Origin: Pseudoalteromonas luteoviolacea DSM 6061
GTDB taxonomy: Bacteria; Pseudomonadota; Gammaproteobacteria; Enterobacterales; Alteromonadaceae
DNA: 64,000 nucleotides
Direction of reading: 5' to 3'
NCBI RefSeq assembly: GCF_001625655.1
Contig: NZ_AUYB01000098.1
Span: 124,001 to 188,000 of the forward strand
Shown here: positions 19,134-27,187 of the stretch, one piece after another
Layout: the number at the start of each line of letters is the position of its first letter
How positions within the stretch are numbered: the stretch's first letter is position 1
The notes under the pieces: generated by a model
Told to the model about the DNA's origin: nothing
The model's input: only the letters and a program-made list of their open reading frames with translations
The model's database searches: none
Made by a program: the position numbers and the translations under genes

Positions 19134-20865
19134 GATAGCCCCCTATTGGTTTGGTCACTTTTCGACTTCTCACTTTTGGAATGCCGCCAGCGCCTGTGCT
19201 TGTAACCATCCACAGTAGTGTGAGTGCACAGCTTAAATCGTAATGGTGGGTACTCTGTTTATCAGGCCAGTTTTCGAGCTCGTCTATGGTTTGCCTACAT
19301 CGGCTATGGAATGCAATTTGGGCTGGTGAATTCGTTATATAAGGCTCTAAGCTTTCGATCCGCTCTTCCTGTGGCACGGTTGCAGTTATGCCTCTAAGTG
19401 GTAATGCAATACCTTGCTCAAGGCCTTCTTTTATGTAGCTTTGGCGCATGTATTCAAACGCATTATTATTTTCAAACCCCCATACCAAGCAGTTGTAGTC
19501 GCGTTGCAGCCGTATTAAATCGTTTAGTAATTTGCTTGGGCCACGTACCTTGCGGCTTTCGTGTTCGACATGCAGTTTTGCAAGCTCAGGAGCCCAAAAA
19601 CCTACCATTAATGCGCTTGGATCTGCACTTGCGGTTTTACCCATTGATGGGTCGCATGCACCATATGGTTTCCAGAGATTAAGTCGGTCTACCCAAAACT
19701 CAAATTGATAGAAAATTTGTTCCTCGTCTGATTTAGCTATACCTTGCATTTCACGATTAAATTCGCGTTTGTTCGATGCCCACATCACCATTAGGTCATA
19801 CAGAGACCGTACGCTAGGCCAACTGGTTTTAGCTGCTTTGGACATCTGCCTTTTGTTTTTGAGCCAAAACTTAAAGCTGGGCTTTTCTTCTTTTGAAACA
19901 GCTCGGCCTTTGGCTGCTGCCTTTTTCTCAAACTCTTTGTCTTTGTAAAGCATAAGCTCACGGCATTGCTCCCATAAATCCATTCTTTCTGGGAACTGTG
20001 AAATAGCCTTGAACCTATGCACTAAATGACCAGGTGCATGCTCTGCACGAGAGATGGGGTCGTCGCTATTGAGTACGGTGTTAACACCTAAAAATTTAAC
20101 CGAACCATCTGGTGGGCCTAAGTACTGTACAGCGGCTTCAAGGAAAGCCCAGCGGCTATCCCGCTCAGTTGCTGAGCGTGCTTCTTTATCGGTGATGATG
20201 TCATCGGCCAGCAATAACTTAGGGCGGCTTGCGCCATGGAAAGCGCCCCTAACAGACTGGTCAGCACCACGGCTTTCGAAGCGAACGCCTTGTGCAGTAA
20301 CAAACTCACCAATTTTCCAAACGGGTGATGTTTGGCAAACCTCCGGAAAGTCGAGCATTAAGTTACCATTGTTTAATAACTCGGTTTTAACCACCTCAAG
20401 TGTTTTAGCGGGCATTTTGGCTTCAGCGCCAAACAAAATGGCGTAATCTATAAACAGTTCAGGCTTTGTAAGGCCTAGTTCATTGCATACTGCCTCGTCT
20501 TGAAGTAACGCCAAAACAGCGACATAAACAGGTGCGAGTTTAACGCCAAGTGTTGATTTTCCTTCGCCTCGGGGTGCTACAAACCAGTTTTTCCAACCGT
20601 TTTCTAAAGCAATGGCTTCAGGAAACCAATCCATAAAATACTGCTGGAACTCACTGGGATTTTGGCCTTCATCTAGCCACATATGATGCGGGAAATAGGT
20701 ATAAACAAAGAACTCAAAATCACCGCCCAATACGCGCTGTCTTCGCTCTAAAATCGCTTCTGGGCTTGGGTCAATATCGCGTTGCTTAGCTTCAATATCA
20801 ATCCTAAGCGCAGCTGTAATTTGTTCTAGTTCTTCTAAGAACTCTTTGTTACTGATATCGGCCAT
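19126..20865 (-). CDS. Large terminase subunit (Mu gp28 type)
   Basis: The 579-residue protein has a Walker A variant APRGEGKSTLG near residue 97, a Walker B-like LLLADDIITD near residue 215, and a C-terminal RNase H-like nuclease opening with ACDPSMGKTASADPSA. It is the packaging motor and nuclease that cuts phage DNA with attached host DNA. It overlaps the small-subunit gene by one base and the portal gene by 8, showing translational coupling. Confidence 0.95.
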   Translation of the reverse strand: MADISNKEFLEELEQITAALRIDIEAKQRDIDPSPEAILERRQRVLGGDFEFFVYTYFPHHMWLDEGQNPSEFQQYFMDWFPEAIALENGWKNWFVAPRGEGKSTLGVKLAPVYVAVLALLQDEAVCNELGLTKPELFIDYAILFGAEAKMPAKTLEVVKTELLNNGNLMLDFPEVCQTSPVWKIGEFVTAQGVRFESRGADQSVRGAFHGASRPKLLLADDIITDKEARSATERDSRWAFLEAAVQYLGPPDGSVKFLGVNTVLNSDDPISRAEHAPGHLVHRFKAISQFPERMDLWEQCRELMLYKDKEFEKKAAAKGRAVSKEEKPSFKFWLKNKRQMSKAAKTSWPSVRSLYDLMVMWASNKREFNREMQGIAKSDEEQIFYQFEFWVDRLNLWKPYGACDPSMGKTASADPSALMVGFWAPELAKLHVEHESRKVRGPSKLLNDLIRLQRDYNCLVWGFENNNAFEYMRQSYIKEGLEQGIALPLRGITATVPQEERIESLEPYITNSPAQIAFHSRCRQTIDELENWPDKQSTHHYDLSCALTLLWMVTSTGAGGIPKVRSRKVTKPIGGYHV

Positions 20866-21368
20866 TAGTCGTCCAACATGCTACTAAGTTGAGGACCAAA
20901 CGCAGTTAAAATCTCGACCAATTGCTGCGCATAATCAGGGTGATATTTAGATACAAAGCTTGCGAGTTTCTTAAGCACATCGGCGGCAACAGCACGCTTT
21001 TCAATGGACTTATTACCGCCACTGAGCTTCATGATTTTTGTATATGTATCACTGAGTTGATTAAGGGCTTTAATACGACCATCAATTGATAGCCCTTCGT
21101 CTTGTTTGATTAGCTCAAAGGTCGCATTGGTTTGAATGGTAAACTCTTCAATAAAGTCTTGAGTAAATTCACCTGCAGGACCCGTTGCTTTGCGAGCGGC
21201 TGCTCTGGCTAAGTCCCAATCGTCACCCGCCGCTTTGGCTTCACTTTTCCAGCGCCTCGCTGTGCTGTCTGCAACGGTGTGTTTAATCGCTGCAACCGAT
21301 AAAGCCAAAAGCTCATTCACATAGCTGTGTCTAACCGCGTTCTTTTTATCTTCTGGGTGCGCCATCAA
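20865..21368 (-). CDS. Small terminase subunit (DUF1804 family)
   Basis: The 167-residue protein begins MMAHPEDKKNAVRHSYV and contains the helix-turn-helix part VADSTARRWKSEAKAAGDDWD, which is the hallmark of DUF1804 in B3-like phages. It binds DNA and recruits the large subunit. It sits directly upstream of the large terminase gene. The alternative start one codon later (MAHPED) is equally possible. Confidence 0.9.
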   Translation of the reverse strand: MMAHPEDKKNAVRHSYVNELLALSVAAIKHTVADSTARRWKSEAKAAGDDWDLARAAARKATGPAGEFTQDFIEEFTIQTNATFELIKQDEGLSIDGRIKALNQLSDTYTKIMKLSGGNKSIEKRAVAADVLKKLASFVSKYHPDYAQQLVEILTAFGPQLSSMLDD

Positions 21369-21616
21369 GAGCCCCCACCGAGTTTTAACGCTTCAGCTGC
21401 TATGGCTACGACTAACCCAGCGCCACCACCCATCGATGCAATTTTAATTCGGTTGTGCGTTACCTTGTCTTCGATTTTCTCAACGCGTGTTTCTAGCTTA
21501 TCTACGCGAGCATTGAGGTCTGTTTTAATCTGCCTGACCTCGTTTAATATAGAGGTTTGAGTAGCTTGTATCTGGCCAATTGATTGGAACAGCTGATTCT
21601 CTTGTTCAGGCGTCAT
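21365..21616 (-). CDS. Small coiled-coil protein with one membrane helix (holin-like or spanin-like)
   Basis: The 83-residue product has a long N-terminal coiled coil (about residues 10-60) and a glycine-rich hydrophobic C-terminal helix (GGGAGLVVAIAAEAL). This resembles XhlA-type lysis accessory proteins. It lies next to the lysozyme gene and overlaps both neighbours by a few bases. A role in host lysis is inferred from position. No second holin-like gene is seen. Confidence 0.7.
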   Translation of the reverse strand: MTPEQENQLFQSIGQIQATQTSILNEVRQIKTDLNARVDKLETRVEKIEDKVTHNRIKIASMGGGAGLVVAIAAEALKLGGGS

Positions 21617-22022
21617 ACCATTCCCCAGTTTTCATTTGCTCAGCCAGCTGGTCAGCTCGCTCACCAACTTGCACAGCCCAGCGGCTATCGAACATTTCAA
21701 TTGCAGCTTTATCCCAGTCACCGCGCTCTACAGCTGCGATGGTTTTTTTAAAAGCTAACAAGCCATGAATGCCAAGATTAAAGGCCATATTTATCAGAAC
21801 AGCTTTGCGGGCTGGGTTACATTTTGAGGTATCAATGTGCTTTTCTACTTGGGCAGTAAAATCGGCAATATCATTGTTAAGTAGGTAATTGATTTCGTCG
21901 TCAGTCAGCCCTCTGTGCTCTAGGTTTCTGCCAACGCCTATCGATTGGTAGCCACCTGGGCAAACATAGACTTTATGCTCGTATCCTTCATGGCCAATTA
22001 GTTGTTGTTTTAGTTTTTCCAT
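21606..22022 (-). CDS. Phage lysozyme (glycoside hydrolase family 24)
   Basis: The 138-residue protein is a T4-lysozyme-type muramidase. The catalytic glutamate lies in IGHEGYEHKVY and the following GYQSIGVGRNL corresponds to the substrate cleft. It lacks an obvious signal sequence, so export would depend on a holin. It is the first gene of the leftward late operon. Its leader, from the promoter at 22062-22098, can form a CATGTG/CACATG hairpin that is also retained in the copy outside the prophage. Confidence 0.93.
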   Translation of the reverse strand: MEKLKQQLIGHEGYEHKVYVCPGGYQSIGVGRNLEHRGLTDDEINYLLNNDIADFTAQVEKHIDTSKCNPARKAVLINMAFNLGIHGLLAFKKTIAAVERGDWDKAAIEMFDSRWAVQVGERADQLAEQMKTGEWYDA

Positions 22023-22061
22023 GCCATTTCCACATGTGGTTGATCACATGGCTAGTCTGGC

Positions 22062-22098
22062 AAATTAGAGGTTGGAATTTAGGTGTAAAATGTTTTAC
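22062..22098 (-). promoter_or_regulatory. Late promoter P1 for the lysis/packaging/head operon
   Basis: Read leftward, a perfect dyad GTAAAACATTTTAC (22085-22098) is followed after exactly 17 bp by TAATTT (22062-22067). The same arrangement is found at 51068-51104, and the dyad recurs before the capsid operon. There is no good -35 box, as expected for an activator-dependent promoter. The Mor/C-like protein at 24569 is the likely activator. Confidence 0.75.
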
Positions 22099-22181
22099 TT
22101 AATTGATGTTAAGAGACAATTCAACTAGATTAATTGAAATTCAAAAATGACTCAATCTATAAATATCAGAAAGGAACATCA

Positions 22182-22301
22182 ATGAGCTTCGAAAAATTAC
22201 TACCTATTTTGACGCCATATGGTCTAGGTGCAATAATCAGTGGAGTGTTGTGTCTTCTCTTCACATACTCAGCAAGGAAAATGATGAGTTTTCTAATATA
22301 A
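22182..22301 (+). CDS. 39-residue single-helix peptide, possibly the detached N-terminus of the next gene
   Basis: An ATG with AAGGAA upstream opens a frame beginning MSFEKLLPILTPYG and continuing with a hydrophobic helix (IISGVLCLLFTYSARK). It stops after 39 codons inside the next open frame. The downstream frame at 22250 has only a GTG start with no ribosome site. The two therefore look like one gene broken by a single-base shift near 22250-22290, or two overlapping genes. Confidence 0.45.
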   Translation: MSFEKLLPILTPYGLGAIISGVLCLLFTYSARKMMSFLI

Positions 22302-22861
22302 CTAAAGACTGTTCTGAGTGCATTGCAAAAGTGCAATTGGTTGGCGATAGTGAAACAGTTAACTCAATTAATCAGTTTTGGGGAGAAATTGCTATCAAGC
22401 ATTTAGATTTGATCTGGGAGCGTCAAGCTTTAATAAACCTAAAAAATCACATAGATGAATTGTCAGTCAAGTGTAAAGAGCACCAAGAAAAAGTAGCAGA
22501 ACTACTTAAACTAAAAATGCAATCCCCAGAAGATCAAGAAGAGACTGATAAGATGCTGGAGGAGCTAAACTTTTCACCAAGCTATATTGACAAGCTAAAC
22601 ATTAACAAAGATAAATTTCAACGCCGAACCTTAGCTTTTAGTAAAGAATGTATTGATGAATCAATTCGAATTTCAAGTCTAATGCCTGATATCATTTTAA
22701 GTATGAGAGCTGAGCTTGGTCTAGATATAGACCCAGATGAGTATAAAACTATTCACGAGCAAAATAGTGAAAAAGCAAAGTCCACATATGCTAGCTTTGT
22801 AAACAAAGTACTTGAAGAACTAGGAACAGAACCAGCCCCCACACCTAACAACGAAGGCTGA
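22250..22861 (+). CDS. Coiled-coil cargo protein of unknown function
   Basis: The open frame encodes 203 residues from a GTG. They are mostly charged alpha-helix, with a likely coiled coil around LKNHIDELSVKCKEHQEKV. No domain was recognised. It is on the opposite strand to the surrounding late and early genes, which marks it as cargo. Together with the short membrane peptide overlapping its start it may form a membrane-anchored protein broken by a frameshift. It ends just before a decayed activator gene. Confidence 0.55.
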   Translation: MSSLHILSKENDEFSNITKDCSECIAKVQLVGDSETVNSINQFWGEIAIKHLDLIWERQALINLKNHIDELSVKCKEHQEKVAELLKLKMQSPEDQEETDKMLEELNFSPSYIDKLNINKDKFQRRTLAFSKECIDESIRISSLMPDIILSMRAELGLDIDPDEYKTIHEQNSEKAKSTYASFVNKVLEELGTEPAPTPNNEG

Positions 22862-22868
22862 ACACAAA

Positions 22869-23087
22869 CCTACAACTTAAACTCCGTTTGCTTGTGTGCA
22901 TCGCCAACCAAAATCGGTGCGCCATCGGCTTCGGAGGTCACTATTAAGTTGATCAATTGTCTGGTCAACTTATAGCGTCTTACTAAATTTTGGATTGAAG
23001 CGCCCTACTTAAACTTCTGTCTTATTTTGTGTTTCTAAGCTGGCCTAAAATCTTGACCACCTTTGGTATTTGGTAAGTACTACCCGA
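22869..23087 (-). pseudogene. Truncated, decayed duplicate of the Mor/C activator gene
   Basis: This stretch aligns base by base with the last 70 or so codons of the activator gene at 24569-24985, including the ends SGSTYQIPK and GDAHKQ. Compared with the intact copy it has lost one base after the QLRNTK codons, and a CAG codon in the FKQG motif has become TAG. The N-terminal half is missing. Similarity stops at a TTAGA where a late-promoter-like sequence begins. It is therefore a relic, not a working second activator. Confidence 0.88.
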
Positions 23088-23124
23088 ATGATTAGAGGTG
23101 GGAAATGAGGTCAAAATGTTTCAC
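23088..23124 (-). promoter_or_regulatory. Degenerate late-promoter copy P5
   Basis: Leftward GTGAAACATTTTGA (23111-23124) followed by CCTC-rich sequence and TAAT resembles promoter P1, but with an imperfect dyad and one base less of spacing. It is fused directly to the truncated activator relic. The sequence TTAGGCTAAAGT just upstream (near 23142) also occurs beside the outside copy near 62793. Confidence 0.6.
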
Positions 23125-23177
23125 AAAAACCAGCGGTCTGATTTAGGCTAAAGTTAATTGGGAACTAATTCAATAGC

Positions 23178-24464
23178 CTACTTCAAAGACAAGGCAATGC
23201 TCGGCCATTTGGCTAGAGCTAAGTAAGCCAAGCTTTCAACATCTTGTCGTGGTTCAGATTTATGCTCACATTTATAGTTTAGGTACCCATCCCATTCCTC
23301 TATAAAACGACTGCCGCCATGAACCAAGTCGCTCCTTAATTTAAACAATGCTTTTATTTTTTTATCCCAACCACCTTCTTTTGGTAGCTTTGATACGCCA
23401 ATCTTAATTGATTTCTCAACTTCACCTTGTTTACCAAATAAAGCATCTAGGGAAACAAAAAAATGGATAAATGCTTCTATCTCAGATGACATCATACCTT
23501 TATTAATAAAGTGAGCACATTTCGATATTTTATCTTGTTCTTCCTTAGAAAGTTTACGTAACTGTTCATACCATAACTTTACTTTCTGAACCCTTTGTTG
23601 CGTTATTATGAGTTGTTCACCGAAGTAAGGATAAAGTTTACCAATTACTCTAGTGGTTATACTGTGAGATGAGTTACTCGAATGAGCTAGCTGTAAAGAT
23701 AATGAATGAGGCTCTTCCATGCATCTTATACGAGGGTGTTCTTCTGAAATCGCGGTCACTACAGAGAAAAGCATCCTCAATTTTACTGAAGCCGTAAAGT
23801 TAGACCCTTGTAAAGTCCCTTTTTCTTCACAAACGAAGATATAATCATAGTTATATCGGCTAAGTTTTGAAGGTTCTCCATTTATGTAATTCATTGATTC
23901 TGGGTCGATAAAATCTACACGAAATCCTTTGTTCAAAAGACTATCCCACTTAGTTTTATCATAACGATTGATAATATGAAGGTTTTCAGAAGCAATGCTA
24001 AAAGATTCGCCAGAGATTCTAGGGGCAGTGTATAAGACACACCAATCTAACAATGATTCTTTCATCTTTATAATAAGTCCGACGGCTAGGTAGTAACCAA
24101 ATTTTGTTGCGTCTTCAACAGCTTTACAGTCAAACAACGTTTTTTTTTGTTTCAGAAATATATCGTCTGTGTAAAAAAGGTGTCTATTCTGAGCTGATTC
24201 GTACAATGAGTCTTCAATAGTCTTATTAACTATCTCGTAATCTCTCCCCCATGCTAAACCAAGTAGTTTACAGACTATAATCGACAGGTCAAATGAGTAT
24301 TTATCGAACTTAGACGAATACCACCAAGAGAAGTGATTTGAATTAAATTCGCGCATCTCTTGGGCATCGTTTTTTTGAAGAAAAACACATCTGGTAATAG
24401 CCAACATTTTTGTTGAAACTTTCTTGAGTTGATCTTGATCTATATTTGAAAGTGCTGAAATCAT
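23178..24464 (-). CDS. HEPN-motif cargo protein (ApeA-like C-terminal domain), candidate anti-phage RNase
   Basis: The 428-residue protein has an unrecognised N-terminal two-thirds. Its C-terminal helical domain carries KLRSDLVHGG, an R-x4-H motif of HEPN ribonucleases. The context (FFVSLDALFG, then the R-x4-H, then an ESLAYLAL helix) resembles ApeA-like HEPN proteins. It is markedly AT-rich and lies between the intact activator gene and a broken copy of it, so it arrived as an insertion. HEPN proteins in prophages often act in abortive infection. That role is inferred from the motif and location and is not shown. Confidence 0.75.
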   Translation of the reverse strand: MISALSNIDQDQLKKVSTKMLAITRCVFLQKNDAQEMREFNSNHFSWWYSSKFDKYSFDLSIIVCKLLGLAWGRDYEIVNKTIEDSLYESAQNRHLFYTDDIFLKQKKTLFDCKAVEDATKFGYYLAVGLIIKMKESLLDWCVLYTAPRISGESFSIASENLHIINRYDKTKWDSLLNKGFRVDFIDPESMNYINGEPSKLSRYNYDYIFVCEEKGTLQGSNFTASVKLRMLFSVVTAISEEHPRIRCMEEPHSLSLQLAHSSNSSHSITTRVIGKLYPYFGEQLIITQQRVQKVKLWYEQLRKLSKEEQDKISKCAHFINKGMMSSEIEAFIHFFVSLDALFGKQGEVEKSIKIGVSKLPKEGGWDKKIKALFKLRSDLVHGGSRFIEEWDGYLNYKCEHKSEPRQDVESLAYLALAKWPSIALSLK

Positions 24465-24568
24465 CCTTAAGCCGTCAGTAATATTTATAGAGACGAGGAA
24501 TTTTATATTAGTTATTCTAATAATTGAAATGGAGCGGCCCCAATACTGAAAAATATTGGGGCTGTCAC

Positions 24569-24985
24569 CTACAACTTCAACTCCATTTGCTTGTGCGCAT
24601 CGCCTACTAATATCGGTGCGCCATTGGCTTCGGAGGTCACTATTATGTTGATCATTTGTCTGGTCAACTTATAGCGGCGAACCAAATCTTGGACAGAAGC
24701 GCCCTGCTTAAACTCCTGTCTTATCTTGATGTTTCTTAGCTGGATTAAAATCTTGTCCAACTTTGGTATTTGGTAAGTACTACCAGCATGGTTAGATAAC
24801 GCCCTTGCCATATCAACGCTAAACCGCTTACAAAATTCGTGGTTAGGCGTTGGCTTATCGGGAATAAAAAACAAGTTGCCCTGCTCTTCACTTAAGGCTT
24901 TTACTGCATCATCCAGCCCCATAGTTACTACAAATAATCTAAGCCCATGTGGTAGCAAAGACACATCTAACTCATGCTCAGCCAT
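24569..24985 (-). CDS. Mor/C-family late transcription activator
   Basis: The 138-residue protein has the layout of Mu Mor and C: an N-terminal dimerisation part and a C-terminal helix-turn-helix. The HTH carries the family pattern RNIKIRQEFKQGASVQDLV followed by YKLTRQMINIIV. Mor and C activate middle and late transcription by binding dyads upstream of poor -35 regions. Here only one intact member exists, so it probably does both jobs, acting at the GTAAAA-N2-TTTTAC dyads. It is the last gene of the leftward early operon, overlapping the previous gene by 8 bp. Confidence 0.88.
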   Translation of the reverse strand: MAEHELDVSLLPHGLRLFVVTMGLDDAVKALSEEQGNLFFIPDKPTPNHEFCKRFSVDMARALSNHAGSTYQIPKLDKILIQLRNIKIRQEFKQGASVQDLVRRYKLTRQMINIIVTSEANGAPILVGDAHKQMELKL

Positions 24986-25169
24986 CGTCTAATTCCTCTA
25001 GGAGCGACTCAATGCTGAACTCATTTGATGCGGCCTGCATTTCTCTTGTTTCATCCCATTTGGTCCTAAGCTTACCAATACGCTTAATACTTGGCGGTAA
25101 GTTGTCGTATTGCGCTTCTTCAAAAAGCGGCCTGTCTGGGTTGATAACAATTGATTCGCCTTTAGGCAT
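24978..25169 (-). CDS. Small acidic phage protein
   Basis: A 63-residue product (MPKGESIVINPDRPLF...) overlaps both neighbours by 8 bp in the early operon. It has no recognised domain. Tight packing between gemA and the activator gene supports it being real. Confidence 0.7.
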   Translation of the reverse strand: MPKGESIVINPDRPLFEEAQYDNLPPSIKRIGKLRTKWDETREMQAASNEFSIESLLEELDDG

Positions 25170-25548
25170 GATTCGTCTCCTTACGATTTAACCACTGTTT
25201 TAATATCTCAGTCACTGCTTGCCAGTGACCTTCGGCATTATATAGGCGCTTACCGTCACAAAACTTCTCACAAAAGGCATCACATGCTTGTTTTGAGTCT
25301 TGTTTCACTTTTCCCGCGCGGGCCAGCTGGCCCCAAAGGCTATAAATTAGCTTGAGTTGCTTTGGCAATTCTTGCTTAGGAACCATTTGCTGATAGCGCT
25401 TGAGCAGTGCGCGTTGCTGGTTTTGAGTCAGCCCCGTGCAGCTATTGGTTAGTCCGCCACTAATTTGCTTAACGTTTTTCACATGGCATACCTGGTCAAT
25501 GCCTGCTGCTCGCTGCGCAGTTTTGATTGCTTTAATCATAGGGTTCAT
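25162..25548 (-). CDS. gemA: GemA/Gp16-like regulatory protein (DUF1018)
   Basis: The 128-residue protein follows the GemA pattern. It has an N-terminal helical part, a middle LTQNQQRALLKRYQQM segment, and LIYSLWGQLARAGKVKQDS leading to a C-terminal ILKQWLNRK. In Mu, GemA influences host gene expression and DNA topology early in infection. The position, two genes before the activator, is canonical. It overlaps both neighbours by 4-8 bp. Confidence 0.85.
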   Translation of the reverse strand: MNPMIKAIKTAQRAAGIDQVCHVKNVKQISGGLTNSCTGLTQNQQRALLKRYQQMVPKQELPKQLKLIYSLWGQLARAGKVKQDSKQACDAFCEKFCDGKRLYNAEGHWQAVTEILKQWLNRKETNHA

Positions 25549-25901
25549 GCTGCATTCTCCACACGTTCTACTCGGTGCTCTGGAAATACCGCAAATTCCT
25601 CAATATCAAAGTCCCAAGGTTTGGTGTCATCAATGCATAAAGTCGCTATGTGCCCAAAACGATTGGTAAATTCTTTGGTAAAACTTACCTCTAAATTAAC
25701 CTTGGCTATCTGCTTGCACTGATATAACCTTTGCCCTAGGAAAATACAAAACGCCGCTGGTACATTGCCGTTTACGCCATCTAAAATGGTCCCGCTTGGG
25801 TCCTCAGAGGCTAAAACACTCAGCATGTGTTGGTCGGTAAGCGTGTCGTTTAATACAAAATGACCGCCAAAGGTATGGTGATATATCTTTACTCTTAACA
25901 T
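25545..25901 (-). CDS. Unknown early phage protein
   Basis: A 118-residue protein begins MLRVKIYHHTFGGHFVL. It has mixed alpha/beta character and no recognised motif. It overlaps gemA by 4 bp and lies 47 bp after the MuB gene, so it is part of the early operon. Confidence 0.7.
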   Translation of the reverse strand: MLRVKIYHHTFGGHFVLNDTLTDQHMLSVLASEDPSGTILDGVNGNVPAAFCIFLGQRLYQCKQIAKVNLEVSFTKEFTNRFGHIATLCIDDTKPWDFDIEEFAVFPEHRVERVENAA

Positions 25902-25948
25902 GGTGTTTTCCTTAATTAATGAGCCCAGTTGCAGCTAGGCTCGTTGCT

Positions 25949-27187
25949 TTATACAGCTTGTTGATTCAGAACATTGGCGAAGATTGAGTTCACCAAGAGC
26001 TTGTCTAACTTTTTGTTTGGGTTTTTCCGGCTGTGACTCAGGATATGAGGGAGCAGGTTTTCGACTAGGAGCCTCGAATTTCCCTCTACCCTTTTATGCA
26101 ACCATTGCCACCATTGCTCGTCGTTCGACTCAAGCGGCACGGTGCCTTGGGTAAGTTCATTGAATAGGTTTTTGATGTCTTCTACGGGTACTTCACCAAT
26201 GGGTTTTGGCCAAAAGCACACTCGAGACGAAATCAACTCGTAACGCTCATTCGTTTGCAGTTTGTCTACTAGCTGAATATTGCCAATCAAACACACCCCA
26301 ACCTTTGCAGCATCCGAAATGGTTCTAAGTGGGTCTAACGCACTAGGCTTACATTTGTCGGCCTCATCTAACAGAATGATGCGCTCGGTGTTCTCGATGG
26401 TTCTTATGATGTTTTCAATGTTTTTAATCACACTGGCTTTGCGTGGTAAACCTAAAGCACTGCATAGGTTTTCGATCACATGTTTACTGGTCGTTTGCTC
26501 ACTGCCCACAATCAAAATGGCTTGTGAGTTTTCTTCGCAGTAGCGCTCTAGCCCTTTGCTTTTACCTATCCCCGCTTGGCCAGCAACCACCGCAAAGCGC
26601 CGCCTTGCTCTCGCGTGTTCGCACGCCATGCTAATCATCTTTGCAACACTGGTAGGCACAAACGGTACTTCGCCGTAGCGAATGGTAATAACGGGTCTGT
26701 CGTCACTTTCACTATCATCTGCCGCATCGGTCCCAGCGGGGGCGACTATGGCGTATATATCATGTAAGTACTTAGTTGGGCTTGCTGCATACTTACCAGA
26801 GAGCAACTGACTAATTGTCGAGGCCGACTTATTAATCTTCTTGGCAATATAAGTGCTGTTTACCCCTTGGTTTACAATGTCTTCATCGGTCATGCGCTTT
26901 TTAATACGCGCAACAAGCAACTTGTCATTGGCGTTGTAACAATCCGAAAAGCCGCTCTCAGTACTAAACTCTTTAGGGTCAAAGTCACCAAAAAAGTGCG
27001 CCCACAAAACACTCAATAGCTTTTTAGGGTTTATTGGCGACTTGCCATTCAGTACCGCATTTACTTGGTTTAAGTCATAACCTAGGCAGTAGTCTTCTGG
27101 CCCTAAGGCATAAAACTCGATTTCTTCGTTTATCAGCTTTACTTGAATTTGTTGCTCGTCGCTGTAATGGCTTGTGAAATTACTCAT
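25949..27187 (-). CDS. B: MuB-like transposition activator ATPase
   Basis: The 412-residue protein has a helix-turn-helix in the N-terminal half (NQGVNSTYIAKKINKSASTISQLLSG is the relevant region). An AAA+ core follows, with Walker A GQAGIGKSKG and Walker B RIILLDEAD. MuB forms ATP-dependent filaments on target DNA, delivers targets to the transposase and provides target immunity. It is longer than the 312-residue Mu protein, with the extra length mostly at the N-terminus. It overlaps the transposase gene by 8 bp. Confidence 0.92.
   Translation of the reverse strand: MSNFTSHYSDEQQIQVKLINEEIEFYALGPEDYCLGYDLNQVNAVLNGKSPINPKKLLSVLWAHFFGDFDPKEFSTESGFSDCYNANDKLLVARIKKRMTDEDIVNQGVNSTYIAKKINKSASTISQLLSGKYAASPTKYLHDIYAIVAPAGTDAADDSESDDRPVITIRYGEVPFVPTSVAKMISMACEHARARRRFAVVAGQAGIGKSKGLERYCEENSQAILIVGSEQTTSKHVIENLCSALGLPRKASVIKNIENIIRTIENTERIILLDEADKCKPSALDPLRTISDAAKVGVCLIGNIQLVDKLQTNERYELISSRVCFWPKPIGEVPVEDIKNLFNELTQGTVPLESNDEQWWQWLHKRVEGNSRLLVENLLPHILSHSRKNPNKKLDKLLVNSIFANVLNQQAV

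Noticed and set aside
22869..23087. A second functional activator (C-type) gene
   Set aside because: A frameshift, an internal stop and the lost N-terminal half show that it is a relic.
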